Shown piece after piece: positions 52,744 through 64,000 of a stretch of DNA of 64,000 nt. Position numbers and translations under genes: made by a program. The notes under the pieces are model-generated. The model had not been told where the DNA came from. It worked only from the letters and a program-made list of their open reading frames with translations, and searched no databases. The number at the start of each line of letters is the position of its first letter. Within the stretch, counting starts at the first letter, position 1. Source of the DNA: Diatrype stigma (Eukaryota; Ascomycota; Sordariomycetes; Xylariales; Diatrypaceae); assembly GCA_022225965.2 (NCBI GenBank), contig JAKJXP020000031.1, positions 124,001 to 188,000 on the forward strand, in the 5' to 3' direction.

Positions 52744-52926
52744 TTACTTCACGTATTTCATCTCCGCCTTGTCGTCGTCGTCGTCGTTCGGTTTCCCTCC
52801 CCAGAACGGGCAATCGGCGAAATCAGATCCCTTCGTAAACTTGATTAATCCCCTTAAAACGCCGGTGAAGTTTCCCATGTTTCCTCCTTCTCCTAAGTGT
52901 GTCACCCCCTCCGGATAGGGTATCAT
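52744..52926 (-). CDS. Doubtful small ORF with acidic tail
   Basis: A 60-codon frame on the minus strand starting MIPYPEGVTHLGEGG, with an internal ATG at 52878 that begins MGNFTGVLRGLIKF. The end is KGSDFADCPFWGGKP, five Asp codons, then KAEMKYVK and a stop. The part after the internal ATG looks protein-like: an amphipathic helix, a CPFWGG turn and an acidic linker with mixed codons and mostly C/G third positions. AGGAGAAGGAGG lies just before the internal ATG, a purine-rich sequence that would be a ribosome site in bacteria but means nothing in a fungal nucleus. A hydrophobic, Phe-rich frame extends upstream. I do not recognise the protein and the ORF may be chance or foreign sequence. Confidence 0.2.
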   Translation of the reverse strand: MIPYPEGVTHLGEGGNMGNFTGVLRGLIKFTKGSDFADCPFWGGKPNDDDDDKAEMKYVK

Positions 52927-53055
52927 TTGGCCAAAAAAAAAAGAAAAGGGAAAGAAGAAGAAATAATACCCCCAAAAAATCAAAGCGCTAGTTATACGTG
53001 ATTCACCCCCTTCCCAAAAAGTACACACAGCAACAAGAGCGAAGATGCGTCAATC

Positions 53056-53056
<1 letters not shown>

Positions 53057-53100
<44 letters not shown>
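53057..53100. repeat. 44-base poly-C tract
   Basis: Uninterrupted run of 44 C residues (poly-G on the other strand). It is exceptional in this window and could form i-motif/G-quadruplex structures. It may also mark an assembly or sequencing artefact. Confidence 0.95.
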
Positions 53101-56100
53101 ACGAAATGCCAACGGTCCAAAGAGGGCAAGCAAAGGTTTAAAGGGGAAGGGAGGCCGTGCGTTCTTTCCCCATGAATTGGAGTTTACGTCACGAAATTGA
53201 GAAATGCGTGTGGGCGTCTACCTTCAATATTGCTCCTTCCTAGACTTTGGAGTAGATAACGATACAAGTGGCGATGGCTCTTGCCACTGCTTTCAGGAGT
53301 TATGCCGTAGATTGTGAGACTGCCTTGATTCAAGCGGGTAGGCATGTAGTTCCGACCCAGCTACTTCCCTATCACCACGACATTACCTAAACGCTACCGA
53401 ATCCAGCCAGATCACGTTGGAAGCTACATACCTACGTATCTAGAACCGAGCGTTGAGTGGGTAATGCTCGCCTGCATCACTGGATAGGTGCAGGCCTCTC
53501 GTTTTTATAACCCCTGAAGGATTTCATTGAGTACACACTCCCTCGGTTTATACGTGATTGCAAATGTCATGGATAGCACCAGTTGAATTATCTGCTTTCT
53601 ATAGCTATGTCGACGCATGCTTTACTCGGTTACGATAGAGTGTATTTGAATGGGAGATGGTTGGTCATAATTAGCCGTAAATCAAGGACCATCGTGTGTT
53701 GAACCACCAACACGGATGGCAACCAGTGATTCAAAACACATCGACACACCGAAAAGTAAACGAGGGGCCGAATAGGAGTATAAGCAAAGTGTCTTTATCG
53801 TGAAAATTATTTGTGGGCTGTGATACTTTCTGGTATTGTTATCCCTAAGTCTCACTAAGCCTCACTTGCCCTCCCCTCCACGAAACTTCCCGGTTACACA
53901 TGTTATGTTGAGGTTTATCACAGATCTTGAAACTTGTTTCTAGGGATAACTATTCATTTATATTATAGCAAGGCTATGAACAGATATCACGATGGCAACA
54001 AAGCGGGTAGTTGCTTTCTAAGCTGAATATATCGGTCATCCGTCTTGTGCATCAAAATATAGAATTACTAGCCTACGCGCTTTATCTTTATATTAAGACG
54101 AACGAAGAAGAACAATATGAGAGGCACATTCGAAGCTATAATACTGATCAAATGGGATTCTCCAGTAGTCCATACTATAAATATATTACTAGAATAATCT
54201 GAGGGACCAATCCGATCCCTCATCCATAGGGAATTCATGACTTTAGTCTGGCCTTCTTCATACGGATACAGTTTTTTTTATAGAAAAATGATTCCCCTGA
54301 TCCGGGAAGCATCTTTCGTCACATGATATATCGCCAAGTGTCCGCGTGATCTATACTAGTATAATGCTACACTAAACTTCGGATGGCAGCGATCTTTTCT
54401 AGGTCACCCCCAGTCCAGCTGCATGATAAGTCTCCTCTTCCCCCCACATCCACTGGCTATCCAACGTCACTGTCAGCTCGTAGAATGTGGTCGGTTGGGT
54501 TGATATCGGGGTCGACTGCAAGGTATCGGGCCACTAGCATGCAACAGAGTAAAGTTCTGGGTCACCCCGGATTTATTCCCTGTAATAGCTATTTTTATGT
54601 AGGTAGCTTACCCCATCAAATCCTTGTTGATCACATTTACCGTCATCTGCGATAGAATGCCTGTGGAGTCTGCTTGTGTCTTGTTTGATGGGATGGGAAG
54701 GGCATTGGCTTCGAGACCGCCAGACTCCCCATTGCAGTGTGTATCGTGCAGATGTGAAATCTACGTTGGGGAATAGGAGAGCACATCTCCAGATTCTGGG
54801 AATGCCGACCCACATATAAATCAACGGACAATACGATGATATAGTCTGTAAGATTCTCTTAGATGAGCACACAGAGTTGATATCAGTTAAAGCATTATGA
54901 GACGGTCACATTAGCTTGTCGGCTATAACCGGCCGTGATGCACAAGCACCATACCAATGGCCGAACCTCCTTTGATATAAATGAAGTCTTACTATGTGAC
55001 GGAAGTTATATGACGTATTGTGCTGAACGAGAGTAGTTGATTTTCAAAAGCCAAGAAATCTCTTCGGGTCCCTTCAGGTCCTGATAGGCCTCCTCCTACC
55101 CTCATCATAAGCTATATCCTCTGAGTACCTAGTTAGCCCTTGACAATTATATACATGATACGTAATAACTTAATGATGAAGGTCGGTTGTTAAATCCATC
55201 GCGTCCTTATGAGCTGATGTTTAGTGTACTTGTCCCTATAAGGAAGGCTTGGCCCGGCCAAGTGCCTTTGTTAGTTAATTAGGGTATTATGTACGAGGCC
55301 TGTTATGTACGCAGGTATTTATACGTAGGAATGATCCGGGTACTCCAAACAGTTATTAGGTGCCTAATAACAGGAAGCTTGTACATAAAATGCATGAACA
55401 ACCGAATCTTATGTGCGTGGGGGTCAATGATCGGAAGTAGTTGAGTTACCAGCTATTTTCTATCTTTGGAGAAATGTACCTGGGTGCGTCCAACTGCTAG
55501 TTACTGCATGTTTCTCTATTGCCTAGGTAAACATGTATCTAATCCTATCGGCATATTTGATATTCTATCGATTGAAGACGGACATAAGGGTTCAAGGGCT
55601 GGTGTTGTGTTTCTAGAGCCCCTGTCCATTACGGCCCGCGATCACAGTATACGTACTTTTTTACATATCTTCTTCCACCTGGTTTACATTGCAAACCTGC
55701 AACACCGACAGCCGGGAGTCAACAACCGTTATACAATACAGCCGCGTGCATTTACAACACGTACAAGAACCTTGCAAGACCCCCGAAGACCCTGAATAAG
55801 AATCTCCTAGATAACCGGAATCAGCCTGTCAGCACCAAGCCGCAAACCCGCTACTCTACTACATGGCGTGAGGACCAAAGAGGCGGGCGAAATGCAAAAT
55901 TTTCTGCCTATTAAATCGCTTGATTCGATTCTCTTTGCAGCAAGTTAGCTAAATTTACGCAGCCCCTCAACACCCGTGGACCTTTAGCACCCCTTTAGGT
56001 AGCATGCCATCACGCTTGCGAAGTAGTGTCTAGTACCTTCAGGGTTAGAAAGAAACGCCCTTCCGCCATGGCTTATCTCTCCGTGGTCCCTAGCGGTATC

Positions 56101-57803
56101 CACCCCCATCTCCACCCTGGCCGATTGCCTCTAGGGGCCTCTGGGTTGGGCCTCTCGAGCGAGGGCCTCTAGGGATCCTTCTGATGGTGGTTACCACGTT
56201 ACCCAAGGAGCCAAGGAGAAATGACATCATCCCTTGGGCACCCTGGGTACCTACCATGCATTGTAGGGTTAGCCTGACCGCCTCGGTGACGATCGGCTGT
56301 AATCAGATTGGACAGGCACCATGAGGCAGGAAGTGGCAGGGCCGTCGTGACCCCGTTTCGGCCCCGTTTGGTTCGGGCAGCTCCATGGGGTTGGCCAATG
56401 AGCACAAAGGGATCGTCCTTACGGTTTCCTCCTTGCTCGGGGCCGATCACCAACCCGCCTGGAGCCCACCCGGGCGAGGGCATCCACTAAAACTGACTTT
56501 TGAACTCTTAGCGGCTGAAACTAAAATCCGCCCGTGGATGGCCTGGATGGATTTTCATTCTCGGTTTCTCTCCTCGAAGAAAAGATCCGGGCTCATGAGG
56601 ATGCGTCCGAGTACAGAGCGACGACCCCTCTCAAGCCCCTCATGCGTGACCGTTGGAGATTGATCTAAATAGGAGGACCAAGATGCGAAACAATAGAAGA
56701 TTCGTCATCGCTTTGTATGAAGTAAGTCTCAATGAATATCAGATAGAGGAAAAGGGGAGGGCAAAGGTCGGCGTTCCATCTGTCCATTCCATCCTTCCTC
56801 TTCCTAAAAATGGGAACTCGAACTAGAAACTCATTGAGGACTAGGGAAACTTGACCGAGCCGGTCTAATAGAGTAATCGAACCGGCGCATCCTGAGCTGA
56901 GCGCCGTAGTACGTAGAATACAGTGTCACCGACATGAACGGCGGCTCATGCGAAACTCAGGCCCCAGAGGCTCCAGAGCCCCCACTTTACGTCGGTTCGG
57001 ATGCGTGGTTGCAACGGGGCAGAACGGGGCAGAACGGGGCGTAATATGAACGAGAATCTGAACGGTACCAGTCTGAACTTGTACCTCTAATAACTATAGG
57101 CTGCTACTATGTACTATGTAGGGTACTATGTAGGGATGCCAGGGGATCAAATGTCACTGGTCAGCAAAGTAATAATAAGTTGTATACACTCACCTGTATG
57201 TATAGGTCGGGTTCAAGTACGACCCTTAGGTTTAGAAGTTCCAGGCAGCCAGGTTAGTTTAGAACTTAGAAGCATGCTGTGCGACACCAACCCACTCGAG
57301 CTAACGTTACCTACCTCCCCGTAGTACTCACTCTTACGGGCAGGATGCATAAGGTACAAGACCTATGATCATGGCATGGATGGATGCCTACAGCATCCCT
57401 ACAGCATCCCGGTTGGGCAGCTGATACCGTTACCTGCAGGTGGTATTTCGCACCTGGGCATTAATTGTCCGCGTACGTAATCAGGACGGCGCCCACGGGT
57501 CCCACTGGCCGACGGATAACCGTTGCCGCGCCCTAGGATGCAAGATATTAACAATCCCTCTCTCCTTCTTCCCTCTCCTGATTCTTGCTTCTCGCTCTCT
57601 CCTTTCATCCTGCTCCTGTTTCCCGGCCAAGCCTCATCGAAGAATCGAAGAATATCTTGTATATATCTGTATATATGTAGTCTTTCAAAGCGCATTGTAT
57701 AACCCACGGAGCTAGGCCAACACCACGGATGTGTTTCGGACAACACGTTGTAAAGACAACATAAGCTTCATCCTCGCCCCCCTTGGAACGGATCGTCGTC
57801 ATC
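53101..57803. other. 4.7-kb stretch without a recognised gene
   Basis: Second part of the gene-poor region, leading to the MFS gene promoter. More AT-rich at about 53550-55450 than elsewhere. Open frames are below 120 codons and show no domain. No transposon ends or RNA genes seen. Confidence 0.45.
57014..57040. repeat. 10-bp tandem repeat GGGGCAGAAC
   Basis: Two full copies and a partial third (AACGGGGCAG period), about 770 bp upstream of the MFS transporter start. Confidence 0.85.
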
Positions 57804-59891
57804 ATGCAGCTCTTCTTGAACCCGTTCAAGAAGACAGACCACTTCGATGTGGCCGAGGTCGTTGTGCCACTAGAGTACGCATCTCAACGCGACAGCGATA
57901 GCGAGCGTGGGATTACGATTGAGGTCCTCAAAGAGGAAATCGACAATGACCTCCAATCTGGTGGTGTCGATACCGCTTATGACCGGAAGTCCAAAGTCAT
58001 CAATAGGGCGATCTCGGACATAGGCATGGGTCGCTACCAATGGGAACTATTCACGCTCTGCGGCTTTGGCTGGATGGCCGACAAGTAAGCTTGCCAACAA
58101 TAGGTGCTTGTGAGAGTTGAGATTAGGATGGGGTGTGCTAACATGAGTTCCCATAGTCTATGGCTGCAAGGTGTTGCTCTGACATTGACCCCTATGGCGG
58201 CGGAATTTGGCATTGGCGGCACTCAGATCCGTTACACCACGCTGTCGCTGTTCACTGGCCTCTGCATTGGCGCCTCGTTCTGGGGAACAGCCTCCGATAT
58301 TGTCGGTCGGCGGCTTGCTTTCAACTGTACCCTGTTCCTCGCGGGCACCTTTGGGCTTGCCGCCGGAGGCGCCCCAAGCTGGATCGGTGCTTGTGCCCTG
58401 TACGCTTGCGTTGGACTGGGCGTCGGCGGCAACCTTCCCGTAGACGGCGCTCTGTTTCTGGAGTTTCTGCCATTCGCTAGCGGGAATCTGTTGGTAAGTC
58501 GACACGGAGTCCAGGGGCAAGGGGTTATATATAGTAGGGCATGAAACTAACCTTGGTGACATAGACGCTGCTCTCAGTCTGGTGGCCTGTTGGTCAATTG
58601 ATCTCTTCCCTGGGTAAGTCGAAATGTCCATCGCCGGGTGTAAAAACCCTTGAACCGAACTAATTATGCACACATAGTTGCGTGGGGTTTCATTCCCAAC
58701 TATTCCTGCCCCTCAGAAGGCCCGGGATCGACGTCATGTGTTCTCACAGGTGGCGAGCAGCCATGTTGCTCCAAGGAAAACAACATGGGCTGGCGCTATT
58801 TCATCCTTACTATTGGCGCTTTAACTTTTCTCATGTTCATCTTGAGATTCTTTTTCTTCCATCTCTACGAGTCGCCTAAATATCTTCTCTCTCGCGGCCG
58901 GCAAGACGAGGCCATTGCGGTTGTGCACGGCATTGCGCATAAGAACAAGACTAAAACATGGTTGACTGCAGAAATCCTAGACAGTGTTGGAGGAAGCGTA
59001 CAGGTAAACAAAAAGGAGAAGCTCAGCAATGTGGAGATCATCAAACGCAGCCTGGGAAAGTTCTCGACCGACAGAATTGGCCCCTTGTTCAAAGGGACAA
59101 GGTTAGCTATCGCGACGGTCCTGTTATGGTTTACCTGGGCAACCATTGGCATGGGGTATCCCTTGTTCAATGCTTTCTTGCCTCAGTACTTGGAAAACTC
59201 TGGCTCTGGCGCGCCTACGTCTACGAACATCGTCTACCGCAACTATGCCATCACCAGTATTGTTGGTGTTCCAGGAAGTCTTTTAGCTTGCTACACGTAA
59301 GTTTGATGCGATCGGCACCACGATCGGTGCTCACAGAAGGCTGCAAGGACAAGACTGAGCTAATCATAACCATGACAGGGTGGAAATCAAATATATCGGT
59401 CGGAAAGGCACGATGGCTATCGCAACCGCTATCTCAGGAATGTTTCTGTTTCTGTTCACGACGAGTACCGACCCGAATACACAACTGGCCTTCTCTAGTT
59501 TGGAAGCCCTGTTTCAGAACATCATGTACGGCGTGCTCTACGCCTACACACCCGAGGTCTTCCCGGCGCCCAACAGAGGCACTGGTTCTGGTGCGTCTAC
59601 AATTTTCTTCCAGGCCGATCGAGGATATGGCAGCGGCAAACCCCAGAAAGAGAGGAGAAAGAGGGAACATTGAAATTGGAAGGGGAAAGCCACAGGATGC
59701 AATGCTGACAGACAACAGGTATCGCGAGTTTCTTGAACCGGGTCGCCGGCCTGTGCGCGCCCATTGTCGCCGTTCAAGCGGGAGCATCAAACCCACTTGC
59801 TCCCATCTATGCATCTGGTGCACTATTCCTAGCGGCTTTCGTGGCCATGGTCTTGCTGCCCATCGAGACCATGGGAAGGCAAGTGCTATAA
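57804..59891 (+). CDS. Major facilitator superfamily transporter, SV2-like
   Basis: Six exons (57804-58084, 58157-58493, 58565-58613, 58678-59296, 59379-59590, 59719-59891) and introns of 64-128 nt give 556 aa; all phases agree. The first 75 residues are hydrophilic with acidic VLKEEIDNDL, then IGMGRYQWELFTLCGFGWMADNLWLQG starts helix 1 (motif IGMGRYQWELF). Helices 2-4 include the MFS signature-like ASDIVGRRLAF and the GLGVGGNLPVDGALFLEFLP block characteristic of this SV2-related group, followed by VWWPVGQL. A luminal or extracellular loop holds several cysteines (CPSEGPGSTSC, GGEQPCC). The C-terminal half carries YTPEVFPAPNRGTGSG, again typical. Known: plasma-membrane or vesicular solute transporters driven by proton gradients. 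The substrate cannot be predicted. Intact. It is convergent with the CobW gene. Confidence 0.9.
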
Positions 59892-61148
59892 GCCAAGATC
59901 GAGATGGGTCAGTGAATGACTCGTGATCTTCAACCCGGTCGTGATGCTAGACGACTTTTGATATTCGAACAACAAACGAGGGATATACGACCGTGCGGTC
60001 CCTCCGGCCAACAGTGTATGTGTGCTACCGGGTTTTGCCCCATGCTGAAGATGCCACAGAATACAACGACGAGCATCAACGAAACCCCGCGAGACGTCGA
60101 ACCCACGAGCTAGATCAAGAATATGAAGACGGGGGCCACTTACAATGCAGTGATACTGATATCAAGGTTTTCGTTACGAGGTCAAGCGTCCGGAAAGAAG
60201 AGCTCACGTTGGAACATCCCGAGAAATCATACGAATATAAGATCGCGAAAAATTTCCTCGATTTTGGCCATGGAGAGTTATGACGGCCAAGTTTCATCCA
60301 AAGTACGTTAATCGCTTGCTGCGTTCGAGCCCTCACATGCATCACGAAAATCTATGACTCATGACGACCACGCACATCGACAACTATGGTGAAGATCAGG
60401 CTTGGGTCCTGGTACTCACATGGACCGTTTATTACATAGTCAGCAAAGCACTCTTGATAAATATACGAAACACATTTCAAAGTACCATGAGGCCTTATAT
60501 AGCTTCTACAGAGGAGCCACGCTGTCAATTGATATTGCAACGAGAGGTTTCACAGACCTGCTAACATCGTCCCAAAGATTGGCAGCAGGCTTTAGCCACT
60601 TATTCGCATCGGGTCAGGTGTCAGGTAAGGAACAGCAAAGTTATATAGCCTATGAAACGGTAAGTTAACAAATCTTGGACGAGAAGGCCTAAGACTTGCT
60701 CATTGTATGGCTTACAAGAGAAGTCGAAGGCGAATACGTAAAATAGCTTGAGAAGAGAGCACTTCTTAGCCTTGTCTGTTGCATTCATACAAGAGCAAGC
60801 TAAGTAGGAGTGATTGCCGAAGTGGTAACACTACAAGAAAATACCAAGGATACCACGTACGCGCCTACATTGTGATCAAAGGCCGAGTGTAAGTATTCAG
60901 AAAAGGGGGCCGGTACCATGGGTGGAAGGTAGGCCGACTTAGGACCAGTCGCAACCACAGCCGGCGTTGCAGACTTTAGCATATCCATCCCGGAATTATG
61001 ACGACAGTCATTAATATCTCTCGTAGTTACGAAGTATGCCTGTCATAAACTCATATCTGCTTTGTCTAGTCTCTAGCATCGTCAGACCTGAAACTTGGAT
61101 CTCCCCTTTTCGCAAAGGCAAAGCAAGATAACAAGCCCCCAGAAAGCG
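59892..61148. other. Region between convergent MFS and CobW genes
   Basis: Holds the 3' ends of both transcripts. Two plus-strand open stretches (about 60123-60283 and 60402-60668) have protein-like composition (SSVRKEELTLEHPEKSYEYK; SFYRGATLSIDIATRGFTDL), but they are in different frames, have no clear start and show no known domain. They may be remnants of a decayed gene or chance. Confidence 0.4.
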
Positions 61149-63396
61149 TTACAAGGAACATTGACCATCCTCGCCGTGATCGTGACCGTGATCGTGACCA
61201 TGCGCATCGGGCTCGACCCAGTCCTCAAAGCCATCTTCGAACAAGCCCGCGAGCCTCTCCTCGACATCGTCACCCCCTCGCTCCATGATGCGTTCCCAGG
61301 CCCGAAACTCCTCGTCATCCAGGAGGCACGCATCCATGGCGTCCTGGATGCGCTGGCGGCCGCCGTCCGCGCCCATCTTCTGCCCGATGAAGACGAGCTC
61401 CTGGCGGCGGTCGCCCCAGCGGCCGCCCTTCTCGATTTCGCCGACGACGACGGCGCGGGAGGCCGGATCCAGGGAGAGGAGATCCGCCTCGGGCATCTCA
61501 CAGCGCCACGCGTCGCCGCCCTGGATGGTCAGCATCACGCCGGCTTGGGACCACTCGCCGAACTGTGAGAGTTGGTGGTTAGCGAAAGCCACGAAAGGGG
61601 GAATAGGAAAAGGAAGGGAACTCACCATTCTGGACCGCGTCGCCAACCACAAGAAGCCCTTGGATCGCAATAGGGGACCGAACGTCCCGTGGGCCATCTT
61701 CGCCGCGAGTCGCTTCTTCGGGTCGAGCTGAGGTTGCTCCTCTTCCTCGTCGTCATCGTCGTCACCCTCGACATCTTCCATGTCTTCATCATCATCATCG
61801 TCGTCCTCTTCAGCATCCGTCATCTCCTCGCCGTCTTCATCCACGACGACCATCTCCTCCTGAATGACGACAAAGACGTTCTTGATGGTATTCCACAGCC
61901 TAGCGGGGTGAAACGGCCGGCGCGCGCGGTAGACGAAGGTCCCGATGCCGTACTCCTCCGTCTCGGGCTCCACCTCCTCACGCAGGCTCTTGAGCCAGCC
62001 GGCCGCGAGCGCAGCCTTCTCGTAGCTAAAAGCCCCCGTGTCGAGGATCTCGGCGACGTCGAGCCGGGCCCGGGCCGTCGTCAGGATCTTGGCGCCCGGG
62101 TTGAGCTGGGCCACGACCCCCCGGATCCGGTCCACCTCGGCCGCCGGCACTAGGTCGCACTTGTTGATCACCACCACGTCGGCGAACTCCACCTGGTCCA
62201 CCTGCAGGTCGCTGATGTTGCGGTCGTCCTCGTCCGGGAGGTCCGCCCGGTTCGCCTGCCGGTCCGCTAGGAAGTCGGCGGTGCTGCACACCATCTGGAG
62301 TCAGCAAATGATTTCTTCCCCCAACTTCGTTTTTCCTTTTTTTTCTTTCTTTTTCTTTCTTTCGTGGTACGGGTGATGAAGAGGAATAGAAGCAAAAAGC
62401 TGTTCGGGTTTCATCTTTTTGCTGACTATCCCGTTGGCTCCTGAAGACCACCTAGCCAACTGCGAACTGCATTGTATGAAGACGACCAGAAAAGAGCAAA
62501 AGAAAAACCTGGCTTACTAGAAGTCGCTCATGAAATTAACGGCATCCACCATAGTTACGCACGTGTCGAGGCGCGCGACGCGCGACAGGCCGCCCGCCTT
62601 GAGGATCTCAGCCAGCCGTTTGTTGGACGCCATGTCCGCGTCGTTGTCGTTGGAGCTTCTGCCCTTGTTGTCCTTGATCTCGCCCTCCAGGTCGTGGCCC
62701 GCGGCAATGTGCATCTCGGCGAATCTGCGTTTTGCGTACGCGCGAGGCGGAATCAAGTCAGTCAGTCAGTCAAGTCAGACATAGAAACCAGTTGCGTCTC
62801 ACGCGGATATACAAGAGAGAAGGGGCATCACAGATCAAGTTGGGGAAAGTAAATGGAAAGGGAAAAGGGGATCAAACTCACTCCTCGGAAAAAGTCTCCG
62901 CAACCTGCATCGGCTCGCTCACGCCCGAGCTCTCGATGACGAGGTAATCCACGCCGCCGCCCCCGGCGAGGCGCGCGACCTCCTCGAGCAGGTCGCCGCG
63001 CAGCGTGCAGCAGATGCAGCCGTTCTGCATGGCGACGATCTGCTCGTGGCGGCGGGTGACGTCGTGGCCGTGGTTCGCCAGCAGGGCGGCGTCGATGTTG
63101 AGCGAGCCGACGTCGTTGACGATGACGCCCACGCGCAGCCCGTGGTCCCGCGACGTCAGGATGTGCTCGAGCAGCGTCGTCTTGCCCGCGCCCAGGAAGC
63201 CCGATAGGAGCGTCACGGGGAGGCGGCCGCGGCCGCGGCCGTGCTGTTCCTCGCCGCCTTGGGCTCCCCCGTTCGCAGCGGCTTTGGCAGCATCGGCGGC
63301 AGCGTGCTTAGCAGCGGCAGGGGTTGCGGCCGTAGCAGGCGCGAGCGCTGCAGCTGCTGGGCTGGGCGGCGAGTCGATGAGAATGCCTGGTGCCAT
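61149..63396 (-). CDS. CobW/COG0523 GTPase, putative zinc metallochaperone
   Basis: Exons 63396-62882, 62724-62518, 62283-61626 and 61562-61149 with introns of 157, 234 and 63 nt give 597 aa. After an Ala-rich leader come the strand [16 protein letters not shown] (Walker A), [13 protein letters not shown], the metal-binding [11 protein letters not shown] (CxCC), [15 protein letters not shown], then [19 protein letters not shown] (NKxD guanine motif), and a CobW C-terminal domain with [12 protein letters not shown]. Between about residues 370 and 410 there is a long Asp/Glu run. The C-terminus is His-rich ([13 protein letters not shown]). Known family role: GTP-dependent delivery of metal, often zinc, to client proteins. 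The acidic run and His tail suggest extra metal buffering (inferred). The last intron is a multiple of three and has no stop, so its retention would add 21 residues. Confidence 0.92.
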
Positions 63397-64000
63397 AGTG
63401 TCGGTCTGTCGGTCGGTCTATTCCACTGTTCTACTACTTGCTTTTCTTTACTGCTTCCTTCTCCTGCGTGGTGGAGTTGAAGGAAGAATACTGGAGGTGA
63501 AGGATAGCTTCAAATGTAGGATGAGAAGAGGAGAATGGAAGAGTGAAATGGCTTGTGGACGAAAGGACCAGACCTCACACATGGAACCCTCCTACACTCA
63601 CCTGCCTACTTCAACCTTGATACTTTACATGTAAGTAAGTGCCCGTGTAAGGGGTCAGATAGACCAATTGGCCAATCATGGTGGCCGTATTTCGTCTTAT
63701 CTGAAGCTATCTCCTATTAGCTGGCACCTTGAGGGACGCAATGCCTTTCTTGAGGACCCTGTTGGCTTGTAGTTCATACCATTGTTCCACCCATTGTGCT
63801 TAGATTTCTCAGCAATTCTCTTAGTATTTGGGCAGGTGGGGAACTCCCTGTTCGTTCACCTAACACGTTTGCACATTGTCGTGGTTAGATACAGTCCGGT
63901 AGGCCATGCACCTCTCCTGTGGAATGACTACATGATCTATGGATGACCTGAAATAACCGAGGCTAGATCATCACGCATTGGGATTTACGTATCTCGGAAA
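63397..64000. other. Upstream region of the CobW gene
   Basis: Probable promoter and leader on the minus strand; C/T-rich just before the start codon. No other gene seen up to the window end. Confidence 0.5.

Noticed and set aside
56199..56663. Overlapping GC-rich open frames on both strands
   Set aside because: No recognisable domain, no clear start or introns; composition explains the open frames.

Overview
The window is nuclear DNA of a filamentous ascomycete (Pezizomycotina; Sordariomycete-like, inferred). The evidence is short GT-AG introns (49-234 nt) in almost every gene, typical fungal protein families, an intron-containing tRNA-Cys, and a Fot1/pogo-type transposon that looks RIP-mutated. 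No operons, phage or CRISPR arrays are seen. I worked by reading alone, so family names rest on motif recognition, and splice junctions were checked only for reading frame and consensus.

Layout: 1-675 (-) N-terminal part of a GtaA-type glutaminase running off the left edge; 2472-2816 a pogo-type MITE with TA target duplication; 3610-4566 (-) a Gfd2/YDR514C-like nuclease-fold gene with an in-frame stop; 6150-6792 (-) an interferon-inducible 6-16 (ISG12-like) membrane protein; 7574-7681 (-) tRNA-Cys(GCA) with intron; 8525-9335 (+) a short-chain dehydrogenase; 9414-10040 (-) NatB catalytic subunit; 11531-12979 (+) a conserved-looking protein I do not recognise; 14648-16707 (-) the APC/C activator Cdh1; 21968-24651 (+) COPII coat subunit Sec23; 25512-26307 (+) ribosomal protein L12; 28611-30546 a degenerate Fot1-like transposon; 32874-37736 (+) a large TPR O-GlcNAc-transferase-like enzyme; 57804-59891 (+) an SV2-like MFS transporter; 61149-63396 (-) a CobW/COG0523 GTPase metallochaperone.

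Genes are sparse. About 20 kb (37737-57803) holds no gene I can recognise, only microsatellites, short tandem repeats, a 44-base poly-C run and one doubtful small ORF beside it. The genes do not form a pathway or biosynthetic cluster. Most are housekeeping genes (cell cycle, secretion, translation, N-terminal acetylation, metal handling) mixed with accessory ones. I see no convincing novel multi-gene system. The best leads are the RIP-inactivated transposon, the interrupted Gfd2-like gene, the tRNA-Cys intron that looks like a local duplication, the fungal OGT, the unidentified gene at 11531, and the poly-C/small-ORF locus.
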